64,000 nucleotides of DNA from Methanolobus zinderi (GCF_013388255.1 NZ_CP058215.1:1860001-1924000), one strand, 5' to 3'; positions 28,285 through 38,334 are shown, counted from the stretch's first letter. Translations and numbers: made by a program. Notes: generated by a model not told the origin, from the sequence alone.

Positions 28285-29463
28285 ATGAGATCCATTCAGG
28301 ATGAAAAAGCATTCTCGTCAAGCCTTGATTCCATTTTCTTTCTCATACTCATTTCAATATCTGCAGTTATCCTTATGCCGTCACTCATGGCAGAGGAACA
28401 ATACAGGTCAGCAGGATATGTGTCTGCACAGGATATGGATACCCACCTGCTTGGTACGATTTTGAGCACCAGGACAGACGAATTCGAATACACACTCAAA
28501 CCAACAGAGATCGCAGGCCTTAATGTGACATTTCCAGAGGGGTCCATGCTAGAAAGCTCCGAAGAGACACTTTATGGAAGGGAACAGAAACACAGGACAT
28601 TTGCTGATATCATAGCCGAGGACCTGGTCCTTGGAATTACATTTGAGAACAACAGCAATACCGTATATCTCAATCCAATGGCAAAGATCCATCCTGTAAG
28701 TACGGAAGATTCGATTGAAGAATTCCTTGATTCCATGATAGGTGAACGTTACAAATACAGATTCGAAGCGCGCTGGCATCTGGTCAGCGGATATGGAATC
28801 GGAAGCGAGATCGAAATAGGAGATGCAGCTCCTGTTGATTCGTTCCGGCAGCGTGCCAAAGTATCACTACCTCTGGGCTATTCACCTTCAAGGGAAGAGT
28901 TCTTTGACTCCATGAACAATTCTGCCCTCTTGGCTGCTGCCAGTTCACCTGACCCTTCAAAGGAGATACATGACGGATACAACCATAGCATCGAAACCGC
29001 CTCCCGGGGAGCAGCAGAGGCAATAACGACAATTATCTTCCCTGCGGAGTATCTGGAAAGTCTCAATACCACGGACGTCAGCCTCAAAGGTGAACAATTG
29101 TCCCTTATATCGAGTCCCGACAACATGGACATTGCAAACCCTGAACTTGTTATTGCTTTGCACAGCATCAACTACACAACAAACGAAGTATTTGGCCTTA
29201 ATAAATCAATTCCTCTTGAAAGCGAAAGTATGTCGCTAAATCTTGTAAACGAGATAAATGACGAACTGGTAGATTCGAATAATGATATGATATCCGCATA
29301 CCTGAAAGAGAACATGTCCGACGAGATAGACCAGACTGTTGCAAGCATTATCAATGCTACAGACAACGATACAAAAATAGCATTACATGAAGAACAGATG
29401 GAATCTGTCTACGGAAGGGTCAATCAGGGAGGAGCGGATATTATCCTGTATTTGTGGCAATAA
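28285..29463 (+). CDS. Bitopic membrane protein D
   Basis: 392 residues with a GAGG ribosome-binding site. A 13-residue N-terminus precedes one transmembrane helix (about 14-34, SIFFLILISISAVILMPSL), after which the rest is predicted outside. The external part has a repeated helical-acidic character, sequons (NSNTVY, NTTDVS) and a long helical C-terminal third ending in YLWQ. It is the last and largest of the four genes after hisS. The N-terminal SLDSIFFLILIS pattern recalls DUF7284-like haloarchaeal proteins, from memory and unverified. Confidence 0.75.
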   Translation: MRSIQDEKAFSSSLDSIFFLILISISAVILMPSLMAEEQYRSAGYVSAQDMDTHLLGTILSTRTDEFEYTLKPTEIAGLNVTFPEGSMLESSEETLYGREQKHRTFADIIAEDLVLGITFENNSNTVYLNPMAKIHPVSTEDSIEEFLDSMIGERYKYRFEARWHLVSGYGIGSEIEIGDAAPVDSFRQRAKVSLPLGYSPSREEFFDSMNNSALLAAASSPDPSKEIHDGYNHSIETASRGAAEAITTIIFPAEYLESLNTTDVSLKGEQLSLISSPDNMDIANPELVIALHSINYTTNEVFGLNKSIPLESESMSLNLVNEINDELVDSNNDMISAYLKENMSDEIDQTVASIINATDNDTKIALHEEQMESVYGRVNQGGADIILYLWQ

Positions 29464-29510
29464 AGTTCTCTTTTATCGATCAGACACAGCAATGTCCTTC
29501 AATCACAACA

Positions 29511-29517
29511 TATATAT
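29511..29517 (+). promoter_or_regulatory. TATA box of rps15
   Basis: TATATAT in the context ACATATATATTTG, about 150 bases upstream of the rps15 ATG. Initiation near 29540 would give a leader of about 125 bases. Confidence 0.5.
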
Positions 29518-29566
29518 TTGATAATGCTTTTTGTAGAGAACACTTCGCCAATCATAGAACTGACTG

Positions 29567-29616
29567 CCGTACGATCAAGGTTCTCCTGTTCGTTCAAACA
29601 GCCTGGAAGAGTACGG
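29567..29616 (+). promoter_or_regulatory. Structured leader element upstream of rps15
   Basis: Three nested helices can be drawn: CCGTAC (29567-29572) with GTACGG (29611-29616); AGG (29578-29580) with CCT (29602-29604); and CTGTT (29586-29590) with AACAG (29597-29601), with a CGTTCA loop. It lies in the transcribed leader, about 50 bases before the start codon, so it is a candidate autoregulatory site for S15. Confidence 0.4.
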
Positions 29617-29665
29617 TCAACTATAAACTAATAAATCAAATATCATAATTATCAGGAGGAATTGC

Positions 29666-30124
29666 ATGGCAAAGATGCACACCCGGAGAAAAGGACAAGC
29701 CGGGTCAACAAGACCACTTCGCAGTGAACCACCTGCATGGTCCACTATGAGTGAAGAGGAAGTAACAGATGTCGTTATCGACCTGTGGAAGCAGGGAATA
29801 AGTACCAGTGAGATAGGAATGATACTCAGGGACAAATACGGTGTGCCTGATGTCAAACTCGTAACCGGCAAGAAGATCACCGGTATTCTCAAGGAGAAGA
29901 ATGAAGCACCTGCAGTACCAGAAGACCTCTACAACCTCATTGTAAAGGCTATCGGGATCAGGAAGCACATTAAGGAAAACAAGAAGGACGTTCACAACAA
30001 GCGTTCACTCCAGAATACCGAATCCAAGATCAGAAGGCTTGTTAAGTACTACCAGTCCACAAAGGTCCTGCCTGCAGACTGGAGATACAAGCCAGAGACA
30101 GCAGAAATGCTGCTCACAAGATAA
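29666..30124 (+). CDS. rps15: 30S ribosomal protein S15 (S13e)
   Basis: 152-residue archaeal/eukaryotic S15 with the N-terminal extension [10 protein letters not shown]...[10 protein letters not shown] that bacterial S15 lacks. The core contains [17 protein letters not shown] and a C-terminal RNA-binding helix pair with [18 protein letters not shown]. It binds the central domain of 16S rRNA. A strong AGGAGG site precedes the ATG. The gene follows the surface-protein operon with its own TATA box and precedes the UDP-GlcNAc operon. Confidence 0.97.
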   Translation: MAKMHTRRKGQAGSTRPLRSEPPAWSTMSEEEVTDVVIDLWKQGISTSEIGMILRDKYGVPDVKLVTGKKITGILKEKNEAPAVPEDLYNLIVKAIGIRKHIKENKKDVHNKRSLQNTESKIRRLVKYYQSTKVLPADWRYKPETAEMLLTR

Positions 30125-30174
30125 TCAAAATACTACATATTTCTCAGGGCCTGGCAACTGTCCAGATCCTGTAT

Positions 30175-30185
30175 CTTTTTTATTT
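30175..30185 (+). terminator. U-tract terminator after rps15
   Basis: CTTTTTTATTTT about 50 bases after the rps15 stop, without a strong hairpin; it fits archaeal U-tract termination. Confidence 0.45.
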
Positions 30186-30252
30186 TACGGCCTAATAATA
30201 GTATAAATACTCTATTTTTATACTGAATCTTTTTCTGAACCAATAAGGCAAG

Positions 30253-30259
30253 ATATAAA
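30253..30259 (+). promoter_or_regulatory. TATA box of the glm operon, leaderless start
   Basis: ATATAAA lies 27-33 bases before the glmU1 ATG. Archaeal initiation about 25 bases downstream would fall almost on the start codon, and no ribosome-binding site is present, so the transcript is probably leaderless. Confidence 0.5.
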
Positions 30260-30285
30260 TTGTTATAAAGAGCATATAATACTCC

Positions 30286-31503
30286 ATGAAAGCTATCGTT
30301 CTTGCAGCCGGAGAAGGGAGAAGGTGCAGGCCACTGACACTTACCAGGTCAAAGGTAATGCTACCCGTGGCAAACAAACCGATTTTGGAACATGTAATAA
30401 ACGCTCTTGCAAAAAACGATGTCAAAGATATAGTCCTGATAGTCGGATATGAAAAGGAACGTATCATGGACTATTTTGAGGATGGAATCGATTTCGGGGT
30501 AAAGATACAATATATCGAGCAGAAGGCTCAGATAGGTACGGCCCATGCGGTACTGCAGGCCAGGAGAACGATAGGCGAGGAAGATCAGGCTTTTCTGGTT
30601 GTGAACGGGGATAATATCATCGAAGCTGAAACCATCAGTGACCTCATAAAGGGTTCAAGCGGGGATGCGACAGTACTTGCATGCAAAAAGGAAGATGCAA
30701 CCGGATACGGCGTTATTGTTGCAGAGGGGCAGAATGTCAGGAAGATCGTAGAAAAACCCCAATCGATGGTAAGTCACCTCATCAATACTGGTACCTACCT
30801 TTTCAAACCTCAGATATTCGATGTGATAGAAAGAACACCACTTGCACCAAGCGGAGAATATGCCATAACCGATACGCTTCAGATAATGATCGATGAGGGA
30901 ATGAAGGTCACAATGACAACAACATTTTCTGACTGGCTTGATGCAGCCTATTCATGGGATCTTCTCAAAGCCAATCCGATTGTTCTCGGAGAATTCGAAA
31001 CCGATCTGAAAGAGGGGACGGTAGAAGAAGGGGCAGTGATAAAAGGAAATGTATCCATCGGAGCAAACACGACCATACGTTCAGGATGCTACATCGTGGG
31101 TCCTGTGATAATAGGGGATAATTGCGACATTGGTCCGAATGTGGTCATACTGCCTTCCACGAGTATAGGGAATAATGTATCCATTGCTTCCTTTACCACG
31201 ATACAGAACAGTATAATCATGAATGATGGCAGGATAAGTACACATTCCATGATCTCAAACTCGATAATAGGAAGTAATACAGCCATTGGATCACATTTTA
31301 TCACAGAAGAAAAGGAAAAGATGTTGATAGAGGTCGAAGGAGGGCTCTATTCAACCGACAGGCTGGGAACAATTATAGGTGATGACGCCGAAATTGGCAG
31401 TGATGTACTTGTGAAAGCAGGGATGATGATCGGTCCGAACTGTCGGGTCAATTCCGGGAAGGTTGTGACAGAAGCACTTCCGGTAAATTCAATTGTTATT
31501 TGA
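30286..31503 (+). CDS. glmU: Bifunctional sugar-1-phosphate nucleotidylyltransferase/acetyltransferase, copy 1
   Basis: 405 residues: an N-terminal nucleotidyltransferase domain (to about 225) and a C-terminal left-handed beta-helix of hexapeptide repeats. In archaea such proteins acetylate glucosamine-1-P and form UDP-GlcNAc. The nucleotide-binding signature reads LAAGEGRRCRPLTLTRSKVMLP, which departs from the usual [13 protein letters not shown] form seen in the second copy: Thr is replaced by Arg and Pro by Ser. VVNGDNII supplies the metal aspartate. It is first in the glm operon and has no ribosome-binding site. The sugar or nucleotide used by this copy may differ. Confidence 0.88.
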   Translation: MKAIVLAAGEGRRCRPLTLTRSKVMLPVANKPILEHVINALAKNDVKDIVLIVGYEKERIMDYFEDGIDFGVKIQYIEQKAQIGTAHAVLQARRTIGEEDQAFLVVNGDNIIEAETISDLIKGSSGDATVLACKKEDATGYGVIVAEGQNVRKIVEKPQSMVSHLINTGTYLFKPQIFDVIERTPLAPSGEYAITDTLQIMIDEGMKVTMTTTFSDWLDAAYSWDLLKANPIVLGEFETDLKEGTVEEGAVIKGNVSIGANTTIRSGCYIVGPVIIGDNCDIGPNVVILPSTSIGNNVSIASFTTIQNSIIMNDGRISTHSMISNSIIGSNTAIGSHFITEEKEKMLIEVEGGLYSTDRLGTIIGDDAEIGSDVLVKAGMMIGPNCRVNSGKVVTEALPVNSIVI

Positions 31504-31515
31504 GGTGAGGGGGAT

Positions 31516-33348
31516 ATGTGTGGAATTGTAGGGTACGTGGGCAGAGAACCTGCCGCACCCGTTTTAATAGAGTCGCTTAAAAGGCTCGAGTACAGAGGAT
31601 ATGATTCTGCGGGGATAACCGTTCTTAACAAATCTCTTGAAACTTACAAGACCGTCGGTAAGATTGCGGATCTTGAGTCTATCCTTCCGGAAGAGATTGT
31701 TGCAAATGTGGGAATCGGCCATACAAGATGGGCCACCCATGGAAAACCGGAAACCAGAAATGCGCATCCGCATATGTCATCCAGTATATCGGTAGTGCAT
31801 AACGGAATCATTGAGAACTATCTTCAGCTCAAGGAAAAGCTCATAGATCTTGGCTATGTCTTTGAATCGGATACTGATACCGAAGTCATTGCACATATGC
31901 TGAACTACAAGATGTATAACGGAAAGAAAAAGATCGATCTGCTGACGGCTATCCGTGAAACAACAAGAGAGCTTGAGGGTTCTTTTGCAATAGCAGCTCT
32001 ATGCTCAGACGAAAAAGGCTGCCTTGTGTTTGCCCGCAAGAACAGTCCCCTGGTACTTGGAATCGGTGATGACGGATATTATGCGGCCTCTGATGTGACG
32101 GCTTTTCTGAAATATACCAAGAAAGTGATCTATGTTGATGATCACGAGATCGGTGCTGTTCGACCGGATTGCATAGAGATATTCGATCCGAAAGGCAATC
32201 TCGTATCCAAGGAGACTCATACCATTGAGTGGGATCTGGAAGCGGCTGAGAAGGCAGGGTATGACCATTTCATGTTAAAGGAGATACATGAACAGCCGAC
32301 AGCTATCCAGAAGACTTTTGCAGGAAAGCTCATGGAGCTCGAAGGTACTATCAAAATGGATGAGCTGTACCTCACACCCGAACAGATCAAACACCTGCGC
32401 AGAGCTACAATCATCGCCTGCGGAACATCCTGGAATGCAGGAATACTCGGAAAATACCTTTTTGAGAAACTCGCCGGCATACACACGGATATCGAGACAG
32501 CATCGGAATTCAGGTACGGCAATCCCGTGCTGTGCGGTGAGGAACTGACAATTGCCATTACACAGTCAGGAGAGACTGCAGACACCCTGGCAGCCGTGAG
32601 AAGCTCACAATCCTACGGATGCAGGACCGTTGCCATTACCAACGTTGTCGGAAGTACCATTACCAGAGAATCCAGCAGCGTGGTCTATACACGGGCAGGG
32701 CCGGAGATAGGAGTTGCTGCAACAAAGACATTCACTGCACAGCTTATCACACTTTACATGCTTGCCATTTATCTGGGAAGGGTAAGGGGAGTACTGTCCG
32801 CCGAAGAGGCAAAGAACCTGATAGTCAACATAAAGCGTCTTCCGGGACAGATACAGAAGATCCTGAACAGAAAAGATAAGATAAAAGAATGTGCGGAGCA
32901 GTTTGCCGACAAGAGGGATTATTTCTTTATCGGGCGTTACCTGAACTTCCCCATTGCACTGGAAGGTGCGCTGAAGCTTAAGGAAATATCATACATACAT
33001 GCTGAAGGATATGCTGCTGGTGAGCTCAAACACGGACCGCTTGCCCTGCTTACCGATGAGACTCCGGTTGTGGCCATTGCCACCAAGGGTCACACCTATG
33101 ACAAAATACTCAGCAATATCAAGGAAGTAAAGGCCCGGGATGCAACCGTGATAGCAGTTGCAAACGAGGATGATACCGAGATCGAGAAATACGTGGATGA
33201 AGTGCTCAGGATCCCTCAGTCACACGAGATGACGGCACCGATACTTACTTCGGTGGTACTACAACTTCTCGCATACTATACGGCACTTGCCAATGATTGC
33301 TCTATCGACAAACCCAGAAACCTTGCAAAAAGCGTGACAGTGGAGTGA
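31516..33348 (+). CDS. glmS: Glutamine-fructose-6-phosphate transaminase (isomerizing)
   Basis: Makes glucosamine-6-phosphate from fructose-6-phosphate and glutamine, the first committed step to UDP-GlcNAc. 610 residues: an N-terminal class II glutamine amidotransferase domain with nucleophile C2 (MCGIVGYVG) and HTRWATHG, then two SIS domains (CGTSWNAG, SQSGETADT-type loop, GRYLNFPIALEGALKLKEISY) and the C-terminal KPRNLAKSVTVE. The ribosome-binding site GGTGAGGGGG is strong. It lies 12 bases after glmU1 and 35 before glmM. Confidence 0.97.
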   Translation: MCGIVGYVGREPAAPVLIESLKRLEYRGYDSAGITVLNKSLETYKTVGKIADLESILPEEIVANVGIGHTRWATHGKPETRNAHPHMSSSISVVHNGIIENYLQLKEKLIDLGYVFESDTDTEVIAHMLNYKMYNGKKKIDLLTAIRETTRELEGSFAIAALCSDEKGCLVFARKNSPLVLGIGDDGYYAASDVTAFLKYTKKVIYVDDHEIGAVRPDCIEIFDPKGNLVSKETHTIEWDLEAAEKAGYDHFMLKEIHEQPTAIQKTFAGKLMELEGTIKMDELYLTPEQIKHLRRATIIACGTSWNAGILGKYLFEKLAGIHTDIETASEFRYGNPVLCGEELTIAITQSGETADTLAAVRSSQSYGCRTVAITNVVGSTITRESSSVVYTRAGPEIGVAATKTFTAQLITLYMLAIYLGRVRGVLSAEEAKNLIVNIKRLPGQIQKILNRKDKIKECAEQFADKRDYFFIGRYLNFPIALEGALKLKEISYIHAEGYAAGELKHGPLALLTDETPVVAIATKGHTYDKILSNIKEVKARDATVIAVANEDDTEIEKYVDEVLRIPQSHEMTAPILTSVVLQLLAYYTALANDCSIDKPRNLAKSVTVE

Positions 33349-33383
33349 GCATCACTAATGAAAATCAATTACAGAGGCATTAA

Positions 33384-34685
33384 ATGAAACTGTTCGGTTC
33401 ATCAGGCATAAGAGGAATAGCTAACAGGGACATAACCGTGGACCTTGCCCTGAAAGTCGGGCTTGCACTTGGAAAGTCAAAGAAGACAGCTGTCATAGGA
33501 AGGGACCCAAGGGTTGCAGGTGAGATGATAGAGCATGCGCTTATCTCAGGTCTGGTTTCTGCTGGTTGCGATGTTGTCCGTGTCGGACTTGTGACAACAC
33601 CCACGCTTGCATATTCAGCAAGGCATTATGATTGCGGAGTCATGATAACGGCATCCCACAACCCTGCAGAATACGTCGGGATTAAACTATGGAACCCTGA
33701 CGGTATGGCCTTTGACTCACAGCAACAGGAAGAAATAGAGTCTATAATCGAAAAGGAAGATTTCAAACACGTTCAATGGGACAATGTCGGTGAGATAGGT
33801 TCCTACGACGGTGCCGTACGGGACCATACCGATATGATCCTTAAAAACTCAGGAAAATCATCCATGCGGGTGGTCCTTGACTGCGGATGTGGTGCGGGAG
33901 GTACTATTACTCCGACCCTTTTACGGAAAATGGGATGCGAGGTAATAACACTGAACGCCCAGCTTGACGGACATTTTCCGGCAAGGAATCCCGAGCCCAA
34001 TGAAAAGAATCTCGGAATGCTGATGAAAGTGGTGAAAGAGCTCGATGCCAGCCTTGGCATAGCACATGACGGTGATGCTGACAGGATGATGGCGGTTGAT
34101 GAGAAGGGAAATTTCGTAACTGGCGATGAAATGCTTGCCATATTCGCATCCGGCGAGTGCGAGGGCAGATCAAAGATCGCCGTGCCTGTGGACACTTCAA
34201 TGATCGTGGATGATGCCCTGCCGGAGGCCGAGATCATCAGGACACGGGTAGGAGATGTCTATGTGGCTGAAAAGATGAAAGAGCAGGGAGCGGATTTCGG
34301 AGGGGAACCATCAGGAAGCTGGATATTCCCGAGAATCTCATATTGCCCGGACGGCATCTATGCGGCTGCAAGGCTTGTGGATATTGTTAAAGAAACTCCA
34401 TTATCAGAATTAAAGGAAAGCCTGCCTCAATACCCGACCCTCCGCGGTACACTTGCATGTGACGACTCAGCCAAGGAAAAGCTGATGGAAGATGTAAAGG
34501 AAAAACTTGGATCCATGGGAACGGTCTCAGATATCGATGGCATAAGGGTCGAGATGGAAAATGGATGGGTACTTGTACGCCCATCGGGAACCGAGCCAAA
34601 GATACGCATTACGGCCCAGTCCGGTGAAAACGTAGAAGAGCTCTATGAAACTACAGAAGCTCTTGTAAAGGAGTGCCTTCAATGA
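33384..34685 (+). CDS. glmM: Phosphoglucosamine mutase
   Basis: 433-residue alpha-D-phosphohexomutase converting glucosamine-6-P to glucosamine-1-P. The phosphoserine loop is TASHNP (S91), the metal loop DGDADRM, the sugar-binding loop GGEPSGSW and the C-terminal phosphate site [11 protein letters not shown]. It starts SSGIRGIAN as in archaeal GlmM/ManB proteins. Position between glmS and glmU2 makes the glucosamine assignment better than phosphomannomutase. Its TGA overlaps the next gene's ATG (ATGA). Confidence 0.94.
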   Translation: MKLFGSSGIRGIANRDITVDLALKVGLALGKSKKTAVIGRDPRVAGEMIEHALISGLVSAGCDVVRVGLVTTPTLAYSARHYDCGVMITASHNPAEYVGIKLWNPDGMAFDSQQQEEIESIIEKEDFKHVQWDNVGEIGSYDGAVRDHTDMILKNSGKSSMRVVLDCGCGAGGTITPTLLRKMGCEVITLNAQLDGHFPARNPEPNEKNLGMLMKVVKELDASLGIAHDGDADRMMAVDEKGNFVTGDEMLAIFASGECEGRSKIAVPVDTSMIVDDALPEAEIIRTRVGDVYVAEKMKEQGADFGGEPSGSWIFPRISYCPDGIYAAARLVDIVKETPLSELKESLPQYPTLRGTLACDDSAKEKLMEDVKEKLGSMGTVSDIDGIRVEMENGWVLVRPSGTEPKIRITAQSGENVEELYETTEALVKECLQ

Positions 34686-35884
34686 AAGCCGTAATTCTTG
34701 CCGCAGGTGAAGGCACACGGATGCGTCCTCTTACGGAATCAAGACCAAAGGTGATGCTTCCCATAGCCAACAAACCAATGATAGAGCATACCATTGATGC
34801 TGCAGTTGCCGCCGGCATCAGGGATTTCGTACTTATAACCGGATATCATGAAGATGCACTCAAAGACTATTTCGGAAACTGTGACAATGGTATCAGCATA
34901 GAGTACGTACACCAAGAACAGCAACTTGGTACCGCCGATGCCATAGGTTGTGCAAAAGGCCATGTTGAGGGCAGTTTCGTAGTGCTCAACGGAGACATGC
35001 TGATAAGTGCGGAACACATCAGAGAGCTCATATCCTCTGACAGGGATGCTGTGATCACCGTAAAGGAAGTTGACGATCCTTCCCATTTCGGGGTGATAGA
35101 GACCGACGAAGACAGGGTTACAAAGATCATAGAAAAACCGGCAAACCCTCCAAGCAATCTTGCCAATGCTGGAATATATCTTTTCAGAGACACCATTTTT
35201 GATTTCATTGACCGGACCGAGCTTTCCCCAAGAGGTGAGCTGGAAATAACCGACTCCCTGCAGATGTTGATCGAGGCAGGAGGCAATGTCGGCTATCAGG
35301 TGCTAAAGAGCGAGTGGATAGACATAGGCAGACCCTGGGACCTGCTTGATGCCAACAAGGTACTTCTGGGAAAGATGAAAGGAGAGATATATGGCACTGT
35401 GGAGCCTTATGCAACCCTTAAAGGTGATGTCACTGTAGGCAAAGGTACTATAATACGCAACGGAGCATATATTATAGGGCCCGTGACCATCGGAGATCAT
35501 TGTGATATCGGCCCAAATTGCTTTATCCGACCATCCACTGCAATAGGTGATAGTGTACATATCGGCAATGCTGTTGAAGTGAAGAACAGCATCATAATGG
35601 ATGGTACCAAGATCGGACATCTCAGCTACCTTGGAGACAGTATTATTGGTTTTAACTGTAATTTCGGTGCGGGTACAAAGGTTGCCAACCTGCGTCATGA
35701 TGGGAAGAACATCAAGTGTCCTGTAAAAGGAGAAGTCGTTGATTCCGGCAGGAGGAAACTTGGTGTCATTATGGGCGACGATGTACATACCGGTATCAAT
35801 ACAAGCATAAATGTAGGCACGGTCATGGAGGCCGGAAGCTATAGCCTTCCGGGAGAAGTTGTCATGCCACAAAAGAAAAACTAA
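34682..35884 (+). CDS. glmU: Bifunctional sugar-1-phosphate nucleotidylyltransferase/acetyltransferase, copy 2
   Basis: 400 residues with the same two-domain plan as copy 1, but with the canonical signature [31 protein letters not shown] and a hexapeptide-repeat C-terminal half ([21 protein letters not shown]). A late segment, [18 protein letters not shown], is like the acetyltransferase active-site region of GlmU. It is coupled to glmM by a 4-base ATGA overlap with a GGAG site inside glmM. This copy is the stronger candidate for the real glucosamine-1-P acetyltransferase/UTP uridylyltransferase. Confidence 0.92.
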   Translation: MKAVILAAGEGTRMRPLTESRPKVMLPIANKPMIEHTIDAAVAAGIRDFVLITGYHEDALKDYFGNCDNGISIEYVHQEQQLGTADAIGCAKGHVEGSFVVLNGDMLISAEHIRELISSDRDAVITVKEVDDPSHFGVIETDEDRVTKIIEKPANPPSNLANAGIYLFRDTIFDFIDRTELSPRGELEITDSLQMLIEAGGNVGYQVLKSEWIDIGRPWDLLDANKVLLGKMKGEIYGTVEPYATLKGDVTVGKGTIIRNGAYIIGPVTIGDHCDIGPNCFIRPSTAIGDSVHIGNAVEVKNSIIMDGTKIGHLSYLGDSIIGFNCNFGAGTKVANLRHDGKNIKCPVKGEVVDSGRRKLGVIMGDDVHTGINTSINVGTVMEAGSYSLPGEVVMPQKKN

Positions 35885-35924
35885 TTAAAGCACTTTAGCC
35901 TTTTTCCATTGTCGAGTGATATAA

Positions 35925-37259
35925 TTGAACTTCAATGTCGAGATCCAAAAACTTAAAGATCTGGCACGGCAGGCAGCTGATGTCATAGATGAGCAGGATT
36001 ATGTCCGGGTGATATCACATAACGATGCAGACGGACTGACATCGGCAGGCATCATATGCCGTGCACTCATGAAAAAAGGAATTCGTTTTCACACCACAAT
36101 AGTACCAAGGCTGGATGAGACTGTAGTGGACACTGTCATCGAGAGTGCAGGAGAAGATGACCTTGTCCTCTTCTGCGATATGGGAAGCGGGCAGTCTGAT
36201 ATGATCTCACGTATCAGCCAGGATATCGTTGTCCTGGATCACCATGTACCTGTGGGAGAATCTCCTGCAAAGGTACTTGTAAATCCTCATCTTGTAGGGA
36301 TCGACGGAGCAATGCACCTGTCGGCTTCCGGGACCACATATCTTGTGGCAAAGGCGCTGGATGAGAGCAATGTAGAACTTGCAGGACTGGCAATTGCAGG
36401 AGCCGTAGGTGATAAACAACTCATGGACACCGTCAATGGTACGATCCTGGAAGAAGCTGAGGAAGCAGGTGTCATATCCACACGCAAAGGTCTGAAGATA
36501 GGAGACGGTGATATCGCCGATGTGCTTGAATACACACCCGAACCATATCTTGATATTACCGGTGACAGGGAAAAAATAGAGGATTTCCTTGATATCCTGG
36601 ACCTTAAAGGAAGCATCAGCGAGCTTTCTGCCGAAGAACTGAAAAAGCTTACATCGGCCATAGCCCTCAAACTTGCTAAAAAGGCAAGTCCCGAAGCAAT
36701 CGATGCGTCCATTGGTGATGTATACCATCTGGACCGGGAAATCGTCAACAATGTTTACGATATGGTAGCCATACTCAATACATGTGGCCGTATGGAAAAG
36801 GCCGGTATGGCACTTTCCATATGCATGCATGACCGGGAACATCTTGAAGAAGCAAAAGAAATGGCCATCGAGTACCAGCGCTCGATTGTTGAAAACATAA
36901 ACAAAGCACTTGACGAACTACAGATAGGAAACAATATCGGCTATCTTATCACGCAGGACATGGAATCCACCGGAATGGTTGCAAGCACCATGGTCCGCTT
37001 CATCAATCCGGATATGCCCTTTATAGCTGTCAATCAGGTGGATGAGCTTGTGAAAGTCTCTGCAAGAGGTACAAGGGCACTGGTCGCAAAGGGACTGGAC
37101 CTTGCATTTGCACTCCGGGAAGCTTCAGCAGAGGTAGGAGGTCAGGGAGGAGGACACAATGTAGCATCAGGAGCTTCCATACCTCCCGGAACTGCAGAAG
37201 AGTTCATCAGCAAGGTGGATGAGATAGTGGGTTCCCAGCTTGAAAGCGGTGAGGATTGA
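35925..37259 (+). CDS. RecJ-like DHH/DHHA1 phosphoesterase
   Basis: 444-residue single-strand-specific nuclease of the archaeal RecJ family, which in related archaea associates with the replisome (GAN) or acts in RNA processing. Motifs: SHNDADGLTS (D34, D36), LFCDMGSG, VLDHHVP, and the C-terminal DHHA1 motif GGQGGGHNVASGA. It starts at TTG with a GAGTGAT site, 40 bases after glmU2, so it may be read through from the glm operon. The next gene, pcc1, begins one base after its stop. Confidence 0.9.
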   Translation: MNFNVEIQKLKDLARQAADVIDEQDYVRVISHNDADGLTSAGIICRALMKKGIRFHTTIVPRLDETVVDTVIESAGEDDLVLFCDMGSGQSDMISRISQDIVVLDHHVPVGESPAKVLVNPHLVGIDGAMHLSASGTTYLVAKALDESNVELAGLAIAGAVGDKQLMDTVNGTILEEAEEAGVISTRKGLKIGDGDIADVLEYTPEPYLDITGDREKIEDFLDILDLKGSISELSAEELKKLTSAIALKLAKKASPEAIDASIGDVYHLDREIVNNVYDMVAILNTCGRMEKAGMALSICMHDREHLEEAKEMAIEYQRSIVENINKALDELQIGNNIGYLITQDMESTGMVASTMVRFINPDMPFIAVNQVDELVKVSARGTRALVAKGLDLAFALREASAEVGGQGGGHNVASGASIPPGTAEEFISKVDEIVGSQLESGED

Positions 37260-37260
37260 A

Positions 37261-37494
37261 ATGAAGATTAAGACCACCGTGGAGTTCAGGGACGAGGATG
37301 CGGGAGAGATTGCCGAAAGAGTTGCAAGGTCACTTGCACCGGATAACCTTACCAGCATGCATACTGAGATAACAAAGAAAAGTGCAAAGATACATATCTC
37401 CACGGAAAAGATCACTTCACTTATAGCCACCCTTGACGACCTGCTAATGAATGCAAAGGTGGCAGAAGAGGTGCTTGAGGAACTTGAAGAGTGA
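37261..37494 (+). CDS. pcc1: KEOPS complex subunit Pcc1
   Basis: 77-residue small subunit of the KEOPS complex that makes threonylcarbamoyladenosine at position 37 of ANN-decoding tRNAs. The pattern KIKTTVEFRDEDAGEIAERVARSLAPDN followed by a beta strand and the long C-terminal helix LIATLDDLLMNAKVAEEVLEE is typical of Pcc1 dimers. The start is the ATG with a GGTGAGG site; a frame extending seven residues into recJ is unlikely. Linkage to a recJ-like gene is common in methanogens. Confidence 0.88.
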   Translation: MKIKTTVEFRDEDAGEIAERVARSLAPDNLTSMHTEITKKSAKIHISTEKITSLIATLDDLLMNAKVAEEVLEELEE

Positions 37495-37496
37495 GC

Positions 37497-38111
37497 TTAC
37501 TCCCAGAGATTCCTGTTCTTGTCTATCAGTTCCTTCTGTTCTTCAATCCTTGATCTCTGGTAGATCATAGCTGCAGGATGGTATATCTTCAGAATATTTC
37601 TGCCATCCTCATCTACTACCGGGACACCCCACTGCATATTTTTCCGACCCCAGAAAGCTTCATCTGCAGTATTTCCCAACAGTATGATCACTTTCGGATC
37701 CAGAAACTCGATCTGTGCCATCAGGAAAGGCTTGCATTGCTCGACCTCAGTTTTGCGGGGTTTGCGATTGTTCGGGGGACGGCATTTGAGAACATTGATC
37801 ACAGCGTAATCTTTGTCTGAGAGATCCATATATTCGATCATCTCATCGAGTTTCTTTCCGGCCCTGCCGCTAAAGGGAATGCCGGTCATATCTTCGGTCT
37901 TACCGGGAGCCTCTCCGATAAAAAGGACCTTCGGGTCACGGGAGCCCTTCATGATGACAGGGTTTGTAGCACCCTCGTGGAGGGAGCAGTTGGCACATTG
38001 CCTGATCTCCTTTTCGATATGTTCGAATCCTCCGTTGATCAGTTCCTGTATCATGGACTCGTGGTCCGGGTTTTTTTCTATTTTCCGGTCTCTATCCTTT
38101 GCCAAGATCAT
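37497..38111 (-). CDS. Uracil-DNA glycosylase, family 4
   Basis: 204-residue Fe-S uracil-DNA glycosylase that removes uracil arising from cytosine deamination. The active-site motif is GEAPGKTEDMTGIPFSGRAG (residues 66-85) and the second motif HPAA. The four cluster ligands are C39, C42, C110 and C126. The ATG has a GATGGTGA site. It converges with pcc1, with only two bases between their ends. The N-terminus carries about 25 extra charged residues before the domain. Confidence 0.93.
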   Translation of the reverse strand: MILAKDRDRKIEKNPDHESMIQELINGGFEHIEKEIRQCANCSLHEGATNPVIMKGSRDPKVLFIGEAPGKTEDMTGIPFSGRAGKKLDEMIEYMDLSDKDYAVINVLKCRPPNNRKPRKTEVEQCKPFLMAQIEFLDPKVIILLGNTADEAFWGRKNMQWGVPVVDEDGRNILKIYHPAAMIYQRSRIEEQKELIDKNRNLWE

Positions 38112-38334
38112 TCACCATCTTTTCTTAACTTCTTTCCTGAATCTGTGGAATAATACTGGTTTTCCCGATAAAAGGCTAACTACAGGAACAGAGCCTCAAG
38201 GCCATTGTGAAAAGAGAAGGCCTTAATTAGCAAAAAGTACATCAAGCATAAAGTAACCTGACAAAGAAAAGTATTTGTGAAACAATCTATCGCTACTTAC
38301 ATACCCATATCATAATAACAGGAATGAAGTTACA

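Noticed and set aside
29454-29648. 64-codon plus frame in the rps15 leader
   Set aside because: It overlaps the end of the preceding gene, contains the rps15 promoter and leader structure, and has no ribosome-binding site.
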